Positions 10,849-19,905 are shown, numbered from the stretch's first letter. The stretch is DNA of 64,000 bases from Leptofilum sp041748655 (GCA_041748655.1 JBGTCV010000098.1:1-64000); one strand, 5' to 3'. The notes: generated by a model not told the origin, from the sequence alone. Numbers and translations: made by a program.

Positions 10849-11433
10849 ATGCTAAAAATTCGTTTGAGCCGTAGAGGCAAAAAAAGACAACCAAGCTACC
10901 GCATCATTGTGGCTAACGTAACTTCCAAGCGAGACGGCCGTATCGTCGAGCGTATCGGGCATTACAACCCCTTAACCGACCCGCCCACCTTTGCCATTAA
11001 AGAAGACCGTGCCCTGCATTGGTTGAGCGTTGGCGCTCAGCCCACCGATGCCGTGCGACGCCTGCTAGACAAGCAAGGCACCACTGCCCGTCTGGATCGT
11101 CTGCACGCCGGGGAATCCGTAGCCGTGCTGGCTGCCGAGGTAACGGGCGAGGCTGTGGCTGCTCCCGAAGCTGTGGAAGAAGTCGTCGAGGCCGAAGAAA
11201 CCATCGAAGAAGAAGAATCGGCAGAAGAAGAATCGGTTGAGGTAGAAGTGGTGGATGCGGTTCAGGAAGTTGCGACCGAAGCGGTCGAAACCGTTAGCGA
11301 AGCTGTAGAAGCGCTTGTGGCAGATGAATCTGGCGATGATGAAGACGCCGAAGACGAAGTCGCCGAAGACGAAGATGCCGAAGACGAAGACGCTGAAGAC
11401 GAAGACGCTGAAGACGAAGAAGAAACAGCGTAA
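10849..11433 (+). CDS. rpsP: 30S ribosomal protein S16 with long acidic C-terminal tail
   Basis: Residues 1-85 are a normal S16 (MLKIRLSRRGKKRQPSYRII, then GHYNPLTDP), a small-subunit protein needed for 30S assembly. S16 usually ends near residue 80-100. Here about 105 more residues follow, first Ala/Glu/Val-rich (EAVEEVVEAEETIEEEE), then repeats of the five-residue unit EDEDA to the end. The tail is strongly negative and probably disordered. Acidic tails on S16 are known in some Chloroflexota, but I cannot state their function. A clear ribosome site (GGAGATAAAG) precedes the ATG. khpA follows 11 bp later, the usual arrangement. One palindrome copy reads RDGRIVE. Confidence 0.95.
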   Translation: MLKIRLSRRGKKRQPSYRIIVANVTSKRDGRIVERIGHYNPLTDPPTFAIKEDRALHWLSVGAQPTDAVRRLLDKQGTTARLDRLHAGESVAVLAAEVTGEAVAAPEAVEEVVEAEETIEEEESAEEESVEVEVVDAVQEVATEAVETVSEAVEALVADESGDDEDAEDEVAEDEDAEDEDAEDEDAEDEEETA

Positions 11434-11444
11434 TTGAGGGATTG

Positions 11445-11687
11445 ATGAAAGACCTCGTTGAATTTGTTGTGAAATCACTGGTAGAGTCGCCGGACGAAGT
11501 TTCGGTGGTCGAGATTGATGATGGCGCAGAAGTTACGCTGGAGCTGACGGTTGCCGGACCAGATATGGGCCGGGTCATTGGCAAGAGCGGGCGGGTGATC
11601 AATGCGATCCGCACACTGGCGCAGGTGGCGGCTGCCAAGCAGGGCCAGCGCGTTTCTGTCGAACTCATTGAAACGGGCGATCGCTAA
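11445..11687 (+). CDS. khpA: KH-domain RNA-binding protein KhpA
   Basis: 80 residues forming a single type-II KH domain with the RNA-binding loop GKSG in MGRVIGKSGRVINAIRTLAQ. KhpA proteins (formerly YlqC) bind RNA, often with KhpB, and are regularly encoded between rpsP and rimM. I use the ATG at 11445 with GAGGG just upstream; a TTG one codon earlier is also open. It ends with an intrinsic terminator, so rpsP-khpA probably form one transcript separate from rimM. Confidence 0.92.
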   Translation: MKDLVEFVVKSLVESPDEVSVVEIDDGAEVTLELTVAGPDMGRVIGKSGRVINAIRTLAQVAAAKQGQRVSVELIETGDR

Positions 11688-11748
11688 TTCCACTGGCAAA
11701 GTGGAATGCTGCTGCTTTAGCTTCATGAACTGAACAGGATCGAAAGAG

Positions 11749-11772
11749 AACCTCGCTCTGGCGAGGTTTTTG
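11749..11772 (+). terminator. Intrinsic terminator after khpA
   Basis: ACCTCGC, loop TCT, GGCGAGGT, then TTTTTGTC: a compact GC-rich stem and T-run on the + strand. It separates rpsP-khpA from rimM. Confidence 0.75.
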
Positions 11773-11863
11773 TCGTTATCCAGTGGAGGTGCGCTTGTTT
11801 TGCAAGGCTCCTCTGGCAAAAGTGACTGCCACCTGAACCGTTATTAACTTTTGGATAGTTATT

Positions 11864-12406
11864 ATGTCTAGAAAACAGCCTGAATCATCAGCCGAAGAGT
11901 CGGCAGCAGGGTTTATTATCATTGGCCAGATCACCAAGCCGCATGGGGTGCGGGGTGAGATGCGCGTGAAGCCATATACCGATGAGCCGGACCGGTTTAC
12001 CTGGTTGGAGTATCTGTACGTGGGCGAAACTGTGCCGCAGAAGATGGCGGTGGAGCAGGCGCGGGTGCATCAAGGAATGATCCTGCTGAAGTTAACGGCC
12101 GTAACCACCCGAGATGCCGCCGATGCCCTGCGCGGCGAATGGCTTATGCTGCCCGAAGATGAAGCCCTGCCCCTGGATGAGGGGGAATACTATTTGTATC
12201 AGCTGGAAGGACTCGCCGTGATTACCGACGAAGGTGAGCTGTTGGGCAGCCTCACACGCATCATCGAGACCGGGGCAAACCATGTTTTTGTGGTGCAGGG
12301 GGAATCGGGTGAACTGCTGCTGCCGGATATTCCTGATGTGATCCAGGAGATTGATTTTGAAAACGGCCGTATGACCGTGAAGCTGCTGCCTGGTTTGCGG
12401 CCGTAG
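11864..12406 (+). CDS. rimM: Ribosome maturation factor RimM
   Basis: 180 residues. The N-terminal RimM barrel starts with IIIGQITKPHGVRGEMRVKP and the C-terminal PRC-like barrel with EGEYYLYQLEGLAVITDEGE, ending in LLPDIPDVIQEIDFENGRM. RimM binds ribosomal protein S19 and assists 16S processing in the 30S head. The normal downstream partner trmD is absent; a hairpin repeat and dprA follow instead. The terminator upstream means it needs its own promoter, which I could not place. Two palindrome copies read LTAVTT and ENGRM. Confidence 0.93.
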   Translation: MSRKQPESSAEESAAGFIIIGQITKPHGVRGEMRVKPYTDEPDRFTWLEYLYVGETVPQKMAVEQARVHQGMILLKLTAVTTRDAADALRGEWLMLPEDEALPLDEGEYYLYQLEGLAVITDEGELLGSLTRIIETGANHVFVVQGESGELLLPDIPDVIQEIDFENGRMTVKLLPGLRP

Positions 12407-12478
12407 TCGGTAATCAGTATTCAGTATCCAGAGAAATTTTCGGCTGACCACTGACCACTGAATACTGACCACTGATTG
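12407..12478. repeat. CAGTATTCAGTA-type iterated hairpin repeat
   Basis: TAATCAGTATTCAGTATCCAG on the left is mirrored by CTGACCACTGAATACTGACCACTGATT on the right (split in the sequence by the loop AGAAATTTTCGG). The same word set lies at 49812-49850 and, inside genes, near 21164-21190, 46716-46752 and 59871-59905. Confidence 0.75.
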
Positions 12479-12529
12479 TTGTTTGTTTCTCTCAATCGAC
12501 AACCCATTTGGGAAAGGGATGCTTTTCTC

Positions 12530-13660
12530 ATGTCTGATCTTAAATATTGGCTGGGCTTTAATTTGGTAAAAGGCATTGGGCCGGCCAAGGTGCAGGCGCT
12601 GCTGGATTATTACGGGTCGCTGGCTAACGCCTGGCAGGCGAATGAGTATGAGCTGCAAAAGATCGGCTTCGACAGGCGGGCGATTGCCACTTTTTTGCAA
12701 ACGCGCCGCGAGGTGGATTTGGATAGCGCGTTGGACAGCGTACAGCGGGCCAATGTCTCTTTGCTTACCTGGGAAAGTCCTGACTATCCCAACTATTTGC
12801 GCGAGATTCCCAATGCGCCGCCGCTGCTCTATCTTCAGGGCGCGCTGCTGGAGCAGGACCATTGGGCGGTGGCGGTGGTGGGTACGCGGCGGCTGACGGG
12901 TTACGGCCGTCAGGTCACCCGTGATTTGGTTGCCGGGCTGGTGAAACACAATATCACCGTGGTGAGCGGCCTGGCGCGGGGGATTGATGCCATTGCCCAC
13001 AAAACGGCCGTTGAGCTGGGCGGGCGTACGCTGGCGGCGCTTGGTTCCGGCCTGGACTGCATCTACCCGGCTGAAAACCGCACGTTGGCGCAAGAAATTA
13101 CGCAAGGCCACGGGGCTATTATCAGCGAATATGGTCTGGGCATTCAGCCAGAGGCCAAAAACTTCCCGCCTCGTAACCGGATCATCAGCGGGCTGTCGCT
13201 GGGCGTTATTATTGTAGAATCCGGGGAACGCAGCGGCGCTTTGATTACCACCAACTTTGCTTTAGAGCAAAACCGCGAGGTGTTTGCGGTGCCGGGCAAT
13301 ATCAACAGCCCGGTGAGCCAGGGACCCAATAAGCTGATTCAGCAGGGGGCCAAGCTGGTAACTAAAGTAGAAGATGTGCTGGAGGAGCTGAATTTGCATA
13401 TGGTGGTGGAACGAACGGCCGTACAGCTCGCCCTCCCCGGAACGGCCGAAGAGATTGCCCTCTACACCCATCTTTCAGCCCAGCCGGTGCATATCGACGA
13501 CCTGAGCCGAACCACTGGACTGCCCAGTGCCCTGGTGAGCAGCACCCTCACCCTGATGGAACTCAAAGGGATGGTGCAGCAAGTCGGCGGCATGAACTAC
13601 ATTTTGCTCCGCGAAGACGGCCCCACCTATCACACAACACAAAGCGAGGACAACAAATGA
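12530..13660 (+). CDS. dprA: DNA-processing protein DprA
   Basis: 376 residues. An N-terminal SAM-like helical part (LVKGIGPAKVQALLDYYGS) leads into the Rossmann-like DprA/Smf domain with VVGTRRLTGYGRQVTRD, VVSGLARGIDAIAHKTA, GSGLDCIYPAENR and a conserved SGALITTNFALEQNREVFAVPGN. A C-terminal winged-helix (HIDDLSRTTGLPSALVSSTL) completes the usual form. DprA loads RecA onto incoming single-stranded DNA during natural transformation. The ATG at 12530 is preferred: the DprA similarity starts right there, and upstream in-frame codons fall in the repeat. Its stop overlaps the start of manC (ATGA). Confidence 0.95.
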   Translation: MSDLKYWLGFNLVKGIGPAKVQALLDYYGSLANAWQANEYELQKIGFDRRAIATFLQTRREVDLDSALDSVQRANVSLLTWESPDYPNYLREIPNAPPLLYLQGALLEQDHWAVAVVGTRRLTGYGRQVTRDLVAGLVKHNITVVSGLARGIDAIAHKTAVELGGRTLAALGSGLDCIYPAENRTLAQEITQGHGAIISEYGLGIQPEAKNFPPRNRIISGLSLGVIIVESGERSGALITTNFALEQNREVFAVPGNINSPVSQGPNKLIQQGAKLVTKVEDVLEELNLHMVVERTAVQLALPGTAEEIALYTHLSAQPVHIDDLSRTTGLPSALVSSTLTLMELKGMVQQVGGMNYILLREDGPTYHTTQSEDNK

Positions 13661-14757
13661 AAGTTATTATCTTTGCAGGCGGCTCCGGCCGACGCTTATG
13701 GCCCATCAGCCGCAAAAAATCCCCCAAGCAGTTTGAACCCATCATTGGCGAAAAATCGACCCTGCGCCTGGCGGTAGACCGCGTTTTGGGCAGTTACGGC
13801 GCGGAAAATATCTTTGTTTCTACCAATGAAGCGTATCTGGAAATGGTTCGGGAACAGCTGCCAGAGCTGCCCGCCAGCAACGTCATTGGCGAGCCGGCCC
13901 GGCGCGATTTGGCGGCGGCGGTGGGGTTGGCGTTGGCCCATCTGGCCCACGCCACGCCAGCAGAGGCGCTGGCTAATGAGCCGGTGGCTATTTTGTGGGG
14001 TGATAATTATATGGACCAGGTGGATGTTTTCCAGCGGGTGCTGGACGGCGCAGAAAAGCTGATCGCGGGCGGCAAGGCGAGGATTTTATTCATCGGCGAA
14101 ACGCCCCGTTTTGCCAACGATCAGCTGGGCTGGATTGGGTTGGGGGAGGAGATGGGCTCGGTAAACGGCCGTACCTATTACGGCTTCAACTCCCTGCGCT
14201 ACCGGCCACAGCCAGTCGAGTGCCAACGGATGTTTGCCGAAAATACGCATGTGTGGAATACTGGCTACTTCGTTACTACTATCGGTTTTGTGCGCAAACA
14301 ATACCAACAACATCAACCCAATATGTGGGCCGGTCTCACAGAAATTGAACAGATGATTGGGCAGCCAGCCTACCAGGAAACCTTGCATCGCGTCTACCCG
14401 AATTTAGACGTGTTGAGTTTTGACGACGCCATTTTGCATCATATATCTCCGTCTGATGCCTTGGTGCTGCACGGTGAAATGGGTTGGAGCGATCCGGGCA
14501 CGCTATATGCACTCAAAGAAGCGATCAATCCAGACCTTCGGGCCAATGTGACCAAGGGTAACGTTGTGGTGGAGGCTTCGGCCGACAGCCTGGTTTACAA
14601 CTACGAATCAGACAAGCTGGTAACGGTTATTGGCCTTCAGGGAATGATTGTGGTAAACACGGAAGACGCCATTCTGGTCGTACACAAAGATAATATTCCT
14701 TTGGTGAAGAAAATGGTGGACGGTCTGGAAGGGACCGATTTAGAATCGTATAGCTGA
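13657..14757 (+). CDS. manC: Mannose-1-phosphate guanylyltransferase
   Basis: 366 residues. The nucleotidyltransferase signature IIFAGGSGRRLWPISRKKSPKQF opens the protein (given here in two overlapping halves of the family pattern: FAGGSGRRLWP and SPKQF), and EPARRDLAAAVG, WGDNYM and GEMGWSDPGTL follow. The enzyme makes GDP-mannose from mannose-1-phosphate and GTP for glycans and polysaccharides. It is the short form, without the C-terminal isomerase domain of bifunctional ManC/AlgA. It is translationally coupled to dprA by a 4-bp overlap and ends before a strong hairpin. Confidence 0.88.
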   Translation: MKVIIFAGGSGRRLWPISRKKSPKQFEPIIGEKSTLRLAVDRVLGSYGAENIFVSTNEAYLEMVREQLPELPASNVIGEPARRDLAAAVGLALAHLAHATPAEALANEPVAILWGDNYMDQVDVFQRVLDGAEKLIAGGKARILFIGETPRFANDQLGWIGLGEEMGSVNGRTYYGFNSLRYRPQPVECQRMFAENTHVWNTGYFVTTIGFVRKQYQQHQPNMWAGLTEIEQMIGQPAYQETLHRVYPNLDVLSFDDAILHHISPSDALVLHGEMGWSDPGTLYALKEAINPDLRANVTKGNVVVEASADSLVYNYESDKLVTVIGLQGMIVVNTEDAILVVHKDNIPLVKKMVDGLEGTDLESYS

Positions 14758-14826
14758 TAAAACAGGTCAACTTTGCCAATTTCGGTCTGTTAACCTGAAA
14801 TTTGGCCAAGTTCGTTTTACATAAAT

Positions 14827-14872
14827 AGAAAACGTAAAACGTACCATAACGACGTTTTACGTTTTCTGCTTT
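14827..14872. terminator. Perfect 16-bp inverted repeat between manC and topA
   Basis: AGAAAACGTAAAACGT (14827-14842) and ACGTTTTACGTTTTCT (14852-14867) pair perfectly around a 9-nt loop. A second imperfect hairpin (AACTTTGCC.../...GGCCAAGTT) lies at 14768-14816. The stem may stop manC transcripts, although it is built of iterated AAACGT words like the dispersed repeats. Confidence 0.55.
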
Positions 14873-14888
14873 ATAAAGAAATTATTTT

Positions 14889-17351
14889 ATGAGTGAAGAA
14901 CAGAAAGTAATCGGATATTGTTTTAAGTGCCGTGAAAAGCATGAAGTTTTGCATCCCCAGGCGGAATGGGCGGCCAATGGCTCGCCCGGTACACGCGGGG
15001 TTTGTGTCAACTGTGGCGGTACTATCTACAAAGCGGGGAATACCCCGGCGCACGAAAATCTGCCCAAGCCGGAAGTAACGGTGACCCGCAAGGCAAAAAC
15101 CACAAAAGCGAAAAAAGGGAGTGGTAAGTCGGGCAGCAAAGGGACGGCTAAGACGGCCGTTAAAGCAACCAAGAAAAAATCACCCGCCAAAAAGACGGAC
15201 AAAGGTCGCCGCACGGGCAAGCTGGTGGTGGTGGAATCCCCGGCCAAGGCGAAGACGATTGGCCGCTATCTCGGCAAGGGATACACCGTCAAATCCAGCG
15301 TTGGCCACGTGCGCGATTTGCTGAAATCCCGCTTGAGCGTCGATATTGAGAACAGCTTTGAGCCGGAATACCGCGTTACCAACGACAAGCGGGATGTGGT
15401 GAAGGATTTGACAGCCGCTGCCGCTAAAGCCAAAGAGATTTATCTGGCAACTGATCCGGACCGTGAAGGAGAGGCCATTGCCTGGCACGTGCTGGAAGCG
15501 GCCGAAATGGACCCCTCGATTACGCGCCGGGTGGTGTTCCATGAAATTACCAAGCAGGCGGTGCAGCGGGCGTTCGACGAGCCGCGTGACATCGATATGG
15601 ACCGGGTGAATGCCCAGCAGGCGCGGCGTATTTTAGATCGCCTGGTGGGGTACAAGCTCAGCCCGCTGCTGTGGCGCAAGGTGCGCGGCCGTTTGTCGGC
15701 CGGGCGGGTGCAGTCGGTGGCGGTGCGGCTGGTGGTGGAGCGCGAGCGCGAAATCCAGGAGTTTGTTACCGAAGAGTATTGGACGGTAGGAGCCGAGTTG
15801 AGCCGGGAGCAGTATCGTGAGGAACGGGAACGGCCGTTTTTCCTGGCGCGTCTGCATAAAATCAACGGCGAAGACCCGGTGCTGCAAAGTGAAGCCGATG
15901 TGCGCCCTCACCTGATTGCGCTGGAAAAGGGGAGCTGGCAAATTGGCGAGGTGCGCATTGGCAAGCGAACCCGTCGCCCGGCGGCCCCGTTTACCACCAG
16001 CACCATGCAGCAGGAAGCGTCTCGCCAGTTGGGCTTCAACACCACCAAAACGATGCGCATCGCCCAGCAGCTGTATGAAGGGATCGATCTAAAGGATGAG
16101 GATGGCTCTGTGGGGCTGATCACCTATATGCGTACCGACAGCGTTTCGGTTTCCAAAGATGCCGAAACTGAGGCGCGGGCGTATGTAAGCAAGCAGTATG
16201 GCCCTAACTACGTGCCGGTGAAGCCGCCGGAATACAAAACAAAATCCAAAACGGCTCAGGAAGCGCATGAGGCGGTGCGCCCCACCTCTGTGATGCGCGT
16301 ACCGAAGGCGATCAAAGAGCTGCTGTCGCGGGACCAGTACCGGTTGTACAAGCTCATTTGGGACCGCTTTGTAGCCAGCCAGATGTCCCCCGCCCGTTAT
16401 GACACGGTGTCGGTGGATATTGGGGTGGGGGATGCGAAGGTGGCGGTGGCGCAACGGCCGTATCTTTTCCGCGCGACCGGTTCTGTCATGACTTTTGCCG
16501 GGTTCCTGGCCCTGTACGAAGAAAGCCGCCCCGAAGACCGTCCCGACGATGGCGAAAATCGGGTGCCATCGGACCTGACAGAAGGGGAACTGCTGGATTT
16601 GCTCCGGCTGCTGCCAGAGCAGCACTTTACCCAGCCACCGCCTCGCTTCAGCGAGGCCACGCTGGTGAAATCGATGGAAGAGTACGGCATCGGCCGTCCC
16701 AGCACCTACGCCTCCATTATCTCCACCATTCAAAACCGGGGGTATGTAGAGCGCGTCGAGAAGCGGCTTCAGCCCACGGAAACGGGCCAGGTGGTGAACG
16801 ACCTGCTGGTGGAATATTTCCCCGATATTTTGTCAGTCGATTTTACGGCGCGGCTGGAAGATGAGCTGGACAAGATTGCCGAGGGTGAACCGTGGGTGCC
16901 GGTGATTGGCAGCTTCTATGGCCAGTTTGCCGAAAACCTGGAAGTGGCCGATGAGGCGATTCCCAAGCTGGATTTGAAGGCTGAGGTGGAGCTGGTGGGG
17001 CGGGAATGTCCCCTGTGTGGTAATGATTTGGTGTACCGGGAGGGGCGATACGGCCGTTTCATTGGTTGCTCCACCTTCCCCAAATGCCGCCACACGGAAC
17101 AGCTGCTTAACAAGATTGGCGTCACCTGCCCCAACGGCGGCGAGATGGTCGAGCGGCGCACCAAGCGCGGGCGCGTCTTTTACGGCTGCTCCCGCTACCC
17201 AGCGTGCGAATTTAGCAGCTGGAAAAAACCGGTGCCCGACCCCAGCAACAGCTGCAACGGCCTGCTGGTGCAGCTAAACGCCAACGAGACGGAATGTGTG
17301 GCCTGTGGTTTGACCGAGCCGGTCAAAGAAAAAGAAGCTGTGACAGATTAG
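14889..17351 (+). CDS. topA: DNA topoisomerase I with N-terminal zinc ribbon
   Basis: 820 residues, a type IA topoisomerase relaxing negative supercoils. Residues 1-60 are an extra four-cysteine ribbon (CFKC and CVNC, DUF5679-like), joined by a Lys/Ala-rich linker (about 65-110) to the catalytic part. The TOPRIM domain has VVVESPAKAKTIGRYL and LATDPDREGEAIAWH; the nicking tyrosine is Tyr413 in LITYMRTDS. Three C-terminal zinc or zinc-like ribbons follow (CPLCG...CRHTE, CPNGGEM...CEFSSW, CNGLL...CVACG), the middle one with only part of its cysteines. N-terminal fusion is absent from the E. coli enzyme. Four palindrome copies are spread through it. Confidence 0.96.
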   Translation: MSEEQKVIGYCFKCREKHEVLHPQAEWAANGSPGTRGVCVNCGGTIYKAGNTPAHENLPKPEVTVTRKAKTTKAKKGSGKSGSKGTAKTAVKATKKKSPAKKTDKGRRTGKLVVVESPAKAKTIGRYLGKGYTVKSSVGHVRDLLKSRLSVDIENSFEPEYRVTNDKRDVVKDLTAAAAKAKEIYLATDPDREGEAIAWHVLEAAEMDPSITRRVVFHEITKQAVQRAFDEPRDIDMDRVNAQQARRILDRLVGYKLSPLLWRKVRGRLSAGRVQSVAVRLVVEREREIQEFVTEEYWTVGAELSREQYREERERPFFLARLHKINGEDPVLQSEADVRPHLIALEKGSWQIGEVRIGKRTRRPAAPFTTSTMQQEASRQLGFNTTKTMRIAQQLYEGIDLKDEDGSVGLITYMRTDSVSVSKDAETEARAYVSKQYGPNYVPVKPPEYKTKSKTAQEAHEAVRPTSVMRVPKAIKELLSRDQYRLYKLIWDRFVASQMSPARYDTVSVDIGVGDAKVAVAQRPYLFRATGSVMTFAGFLALYEESRPEDRPDDGENRVPSDLTEGELLDLLRLLPEQHFTQPPPRFSEATLVKSMEEYGIGRPSTYASIISTIQNRGYVERVEKRLQPTETGQVVNDLLVEYFPDILSVDFTARLEDELDKIAEGEPWVPVIGSFYGQFAENLEVADEAIPKLDLKAEVELVGRECPLCGNDLVYREGRYGRFIGCSTFPKCRHTEQLLNKIGVTCPNGGEMVERRTKRGRVFYGCSRYPACEFSSWKKPVPDPSNSCNGLLVQLNANETECVACGLTEPVKEKEAVTD

Positions 17352-17826
17352 GCATGTGAAGTCGTTAAGAAATTGGGTAACTGGGCAATTTAACGACTAC
17401 CTCCATCAACAGGTTCATAAGCGCGTTTACCATCATAGCCTGGGAATTTTGGAGTTTAAGAAAATAGTCAGGTAGTTATTTTGTCATTACTTCGGCAAGC
17501 TCAGCACAAGCCTGAGCGAAGCGAAGAATCCCGCAAGGAGCACATGGCAGGTGCTTTGGCATAACCAAAGTTTCACTGGTTATCAAGCGGGCGGGATGCT
17601 TCGGAGGACCTCAGCATGACAAGTTTATTACCCGAATTAATTTTTAATCCACAACATCCCCAGGCGAAGCCGCCAAAATGAGAATTGCATTTTGGTACCT
17701 CTGCTTTAAAGACAACTGCGCCATTAATTGCTAAAATGGACGGGTGAGCCAGCTATATTCCCTGTCCCCAACCAGAAGTTTTTATCTTTCGTATCTTTCA
17801 CCCTGTATCCGTTAAGGAAAACACGT
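17352..17826. repeat. Gap with a 173-bp dispersed repeat
   Basis: The block 17482-17654 is closely matched at 37758-37930. Both start GTCATT, contain GAAGAATCCCGCAAGG and CAAGCGGGCGGGATGCTTCG, and end with TGACAAGTTTATT, CCCGAATTAATTTTTAATCC and ACAA. Pieces of the 10.6-kb repeat (CATCATAGCCTGGGA at about 17431, CCCCAGGCGAAGCCGCCAAA at 17659) flank it. No gene seen. Confidence 0.8.
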
Positions 17827-19809
17827 ATGAACTTGCGACTTGCCTCCCTTCTCTCCTTTTTTGCCCTGGCATTTGCCCTGATTGTTGGCCTCGGTTTTGA
17901 TACCCGCCAATCGGCCGCTGCGCCAACCGGCACGGCGGAGATGGTTACCTTTTTACCCCTTATAACCAAAGCGCCTGAACTTTTCGTCACCGGTCTGGAG
18001 GTTAGCCAGTCGATTCAGGACGCCAACAACGGCGTGCCGCTGGTGGCCAATCGGCCCACGGTGGTTCGGGTCTTCACCAGCACCACCAACGGCAGCAGCG
18101 TGCCTAACACCAGCATCACCCTCACCGCGACGCGGGGCGGCGTGGCGCTGGCATCTGTTTCGCCAATTGTTAAAACCGCCTCCGGCGCTTCCAGCCGGGG
18201 CGACCTGGGCAGCACCTATAACTTTATTCTGCCCGGCAGCTGGCTCTCCGGCACGGTGCAGGTTACCGCCTCTGTTACCGGGCAAAATGGCGGCAGCCTG
18301 ACCCAATCGTTCACCTTCAACACTGTGCCGACGCTCAATGTGGTTTTGGTGCCCATTCGGTATACCCACACGCCCACAGGCCAGGTTTTCCCTGGCCCAA
18401 CCAGCGACCGCATCAGCAACTGGATGATGCGATCCTACCCGTTGAGCAATATGAACGTAACATTTCGTCCTGGTCCTCAATATTCTTTTAGTGGCAATTT
18501 GCGCACCGGTAGCTCCTGGGAACAGTTGTTGGATGAAGTGACTATTCTTAAAGATTCCGAAATTGGGGTGAATAGTCCAACGGTTTATTATGCCTATGTT
18601 GATTTTGATTGTGGCTGGTTTAATTGCAGTACGGGCGGCATTGCTGGCATTGGCTGGATTGGCTGGCGGGCTTCGGTTGGGCTTGATTTCCCCTCGATGG
18701 AAACAACGGGTGAGCTGGCCGGGCATGAAATTGGCCATAATTTTGGCCGTTACCACGCCCCTTGCGGCGTAACCGGCACCAACTGGTCTACCGATTCCAA
18801 ACATGCCGGGGCTTCAATTGGTGAGTATGGGCTGGATGGCATCGGCGGTACGTTGAAGCTGCTTAGTCCGACTGGCTATGTTGATATGATGAGCTACTGC
18901 GACCCGGTTTGGGTCTCTGACTACACTTACAAAGCGCTGTACGCTGATCAGGTGAGCAAAGGGGCGTATATCTGGTCGCCGACGCAGGAAAGCTTGCTGA
19001 TCAGTGGATCAATCGGGGAAGATGGGACTGTGTCGTTGAATCCGGTTTATATGCTGCCGCAAACGGCCGTTTCCCCCCAAAACGGCCTCTACCAGGTGGA
19101 ACTATTGGACGCAGCAGGCACCGTCATCGCCAGCCATCCTGTTGACTTTTTCCTGGCGGAAGAAGAAGGCGTTTCGGCGAGAGCCATTCATGGCGTAGTG
19201 CCTGCCCCGGACGTGCCGGTGGCTGAACTGCGGCTGTTAGAAGTGGCCTCGGGAACGGCCGTTGCCAATCGCACCCTTTCCACCAGCAGCCTGGCCGTGA
19301 AAGCCGCCCTGGCGCAGCGCAGCGAAAGCGCTACCATCAGCTGGGGCATCGCCGACGTGCCCGCCAACGTGCGCTACACCGCCAACGACGGCCTGACCTG
19401 GACCACCGTGGGGCTAAACGTGCTGGGCGGCTCTTTGGAGGTAGATTTGAGTGGATTGCCGGGTGGGGGAAACGGCCGTTTCCAAATCATCCTGGCCGAT
19501 CAGGGCACGCCCACCCGCTTTGAGGTCGATCTACCCACGCCGCTGAGCGACAAGCAGCCCACCGCCTGGATTTCCGGCCCCGACATTGTGACCGATGGGT
19601 CGCCCACCGCGCTCTACGCCTTTGGCTCCGACGCCGAAGACGGGGCGCTGAGCGACTTTGTCTGGTCAGTGGACGGTGAAGAAGTTGAAGCTGACTCGGC
19701 GCTCTTCCTGCACGATCTGGCTCCCGGTGAGCACGTGATTACGTTACGGGCCACGACGAGCAGCGGGCAGACGGCCGTTACCAGCCAAATTGTGACGGTG
19801 ACGCCGTAG
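17827..19809 (+). CDS. Secreted metzincin-type zinc metalloprotease
   Basis: 660 residues. A signal peptide (LASLLSFFALAFALIVGLGF) ends near residue 30 and is followed by the FLPLI segment typical of exported proteins here. An Ig-like N-terminal region (about 45-180) precedes the peptidase domain, whose motif HEIGHNFGRYH gives zinc ligands His300, His304 and His310 and catalytic Glu301. YVDMMSYCD about 45 residues later fits the Met-turn, placing it in the metzincins. A PKD-like domain (about 575-660: DAEDGALSDFVWSVDGEEV) closes it. It should degrade proteins outside the cell. The ATG at 17827 has AAGGA 8 bp upstream. Palindromes occur only in the C-terminal half (four copies). Confidence 0.85.
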   Translation: MNLRLASLLSFFALAFALIVGLGFDTRQSAAAPTGTAEMVTFLPLITKAPELFVTGLEVSQSIQDANNGVPLVANRPTVVRVFTSTTNGSSVPNTSITLTATRGGVALASVSPIVKTASGASSRGDLGSTYNFILPGSWLSGTVQVTASVTGQNGGSLTQSFTFNTVPTLNVVLVPIRYTHTPTGQVFPGPTSDRISNWMMRSYPLSNMNVTFRPGPQYSFSGNLRTGSSWEQLLDEVTILKDSEIGVNSPTVYYAYVDFDCGWFNCSTGGIAGIGWIGWRASVGLDFPSMETTGELAGHEIGHNFGRYHAPCGVTGTNWSTDSKHAGASIGEYGLDGIGGTLKLLSPTGYVDMMSYCDPVWVSDYTYKALYADQVSKGAYIWSPTQESLLISGSIGEDGTVSLNPVYMLPQTAVSPQNGLYQVELLDAAGTVIASHPVDFFLAEEEGVSARAIHGVVPAPDVPVAELRLLEVASGTAVANRTLSTSSLAVKAALAQRSESATISWGIADVPANVRYTANDGLTWTTVGLNVLGGSLEVDLSGLPGGGNGRFQIILADQGTPTRFEVDLPTPLSDKQPTAWISGPDIVTDGSPTALYAFGSDAEDGALSDFVWSVDGEEVEADSALFLHDLAPGEHVITLRATTSSGQTAVTSQIVTVTP

Positions 19810-19811
19810 AA

Positions 19812-19905
19812 TCTTACCCCCACCCTAACCCTCCCCCTCTGAGGGGGAGGGGATTTGGCTGCCTCTCCCTCTCAGGGAGAGGGCTGGGGTGAGGGTCATT
19901 CTTCC
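19812..19905. repeat. CCCTCTGAGGGGGAG-type hairpin forming the HyuB C-terminus
   Basis: Pyrimidine-rich words (CCCTAACCCTCCCCCTC) pair with purine-rich ones (GAGGGGGAGGGG, GGGAGAGGGCTGGGG) to form a double hairpin. The repeat lies in the 3' end of hyuB, where it encodes DPHPSPLPERERQ and following Pro/Gly-rich residues. Confidence 0.7.

Noticed and set aside
11065..11478. Phe-rich open frame antisense to rpsP
   Set aside because: It is the complement of the Glu/Asp-rich tail; GAA and GAC repeats read as TTC and GTC.
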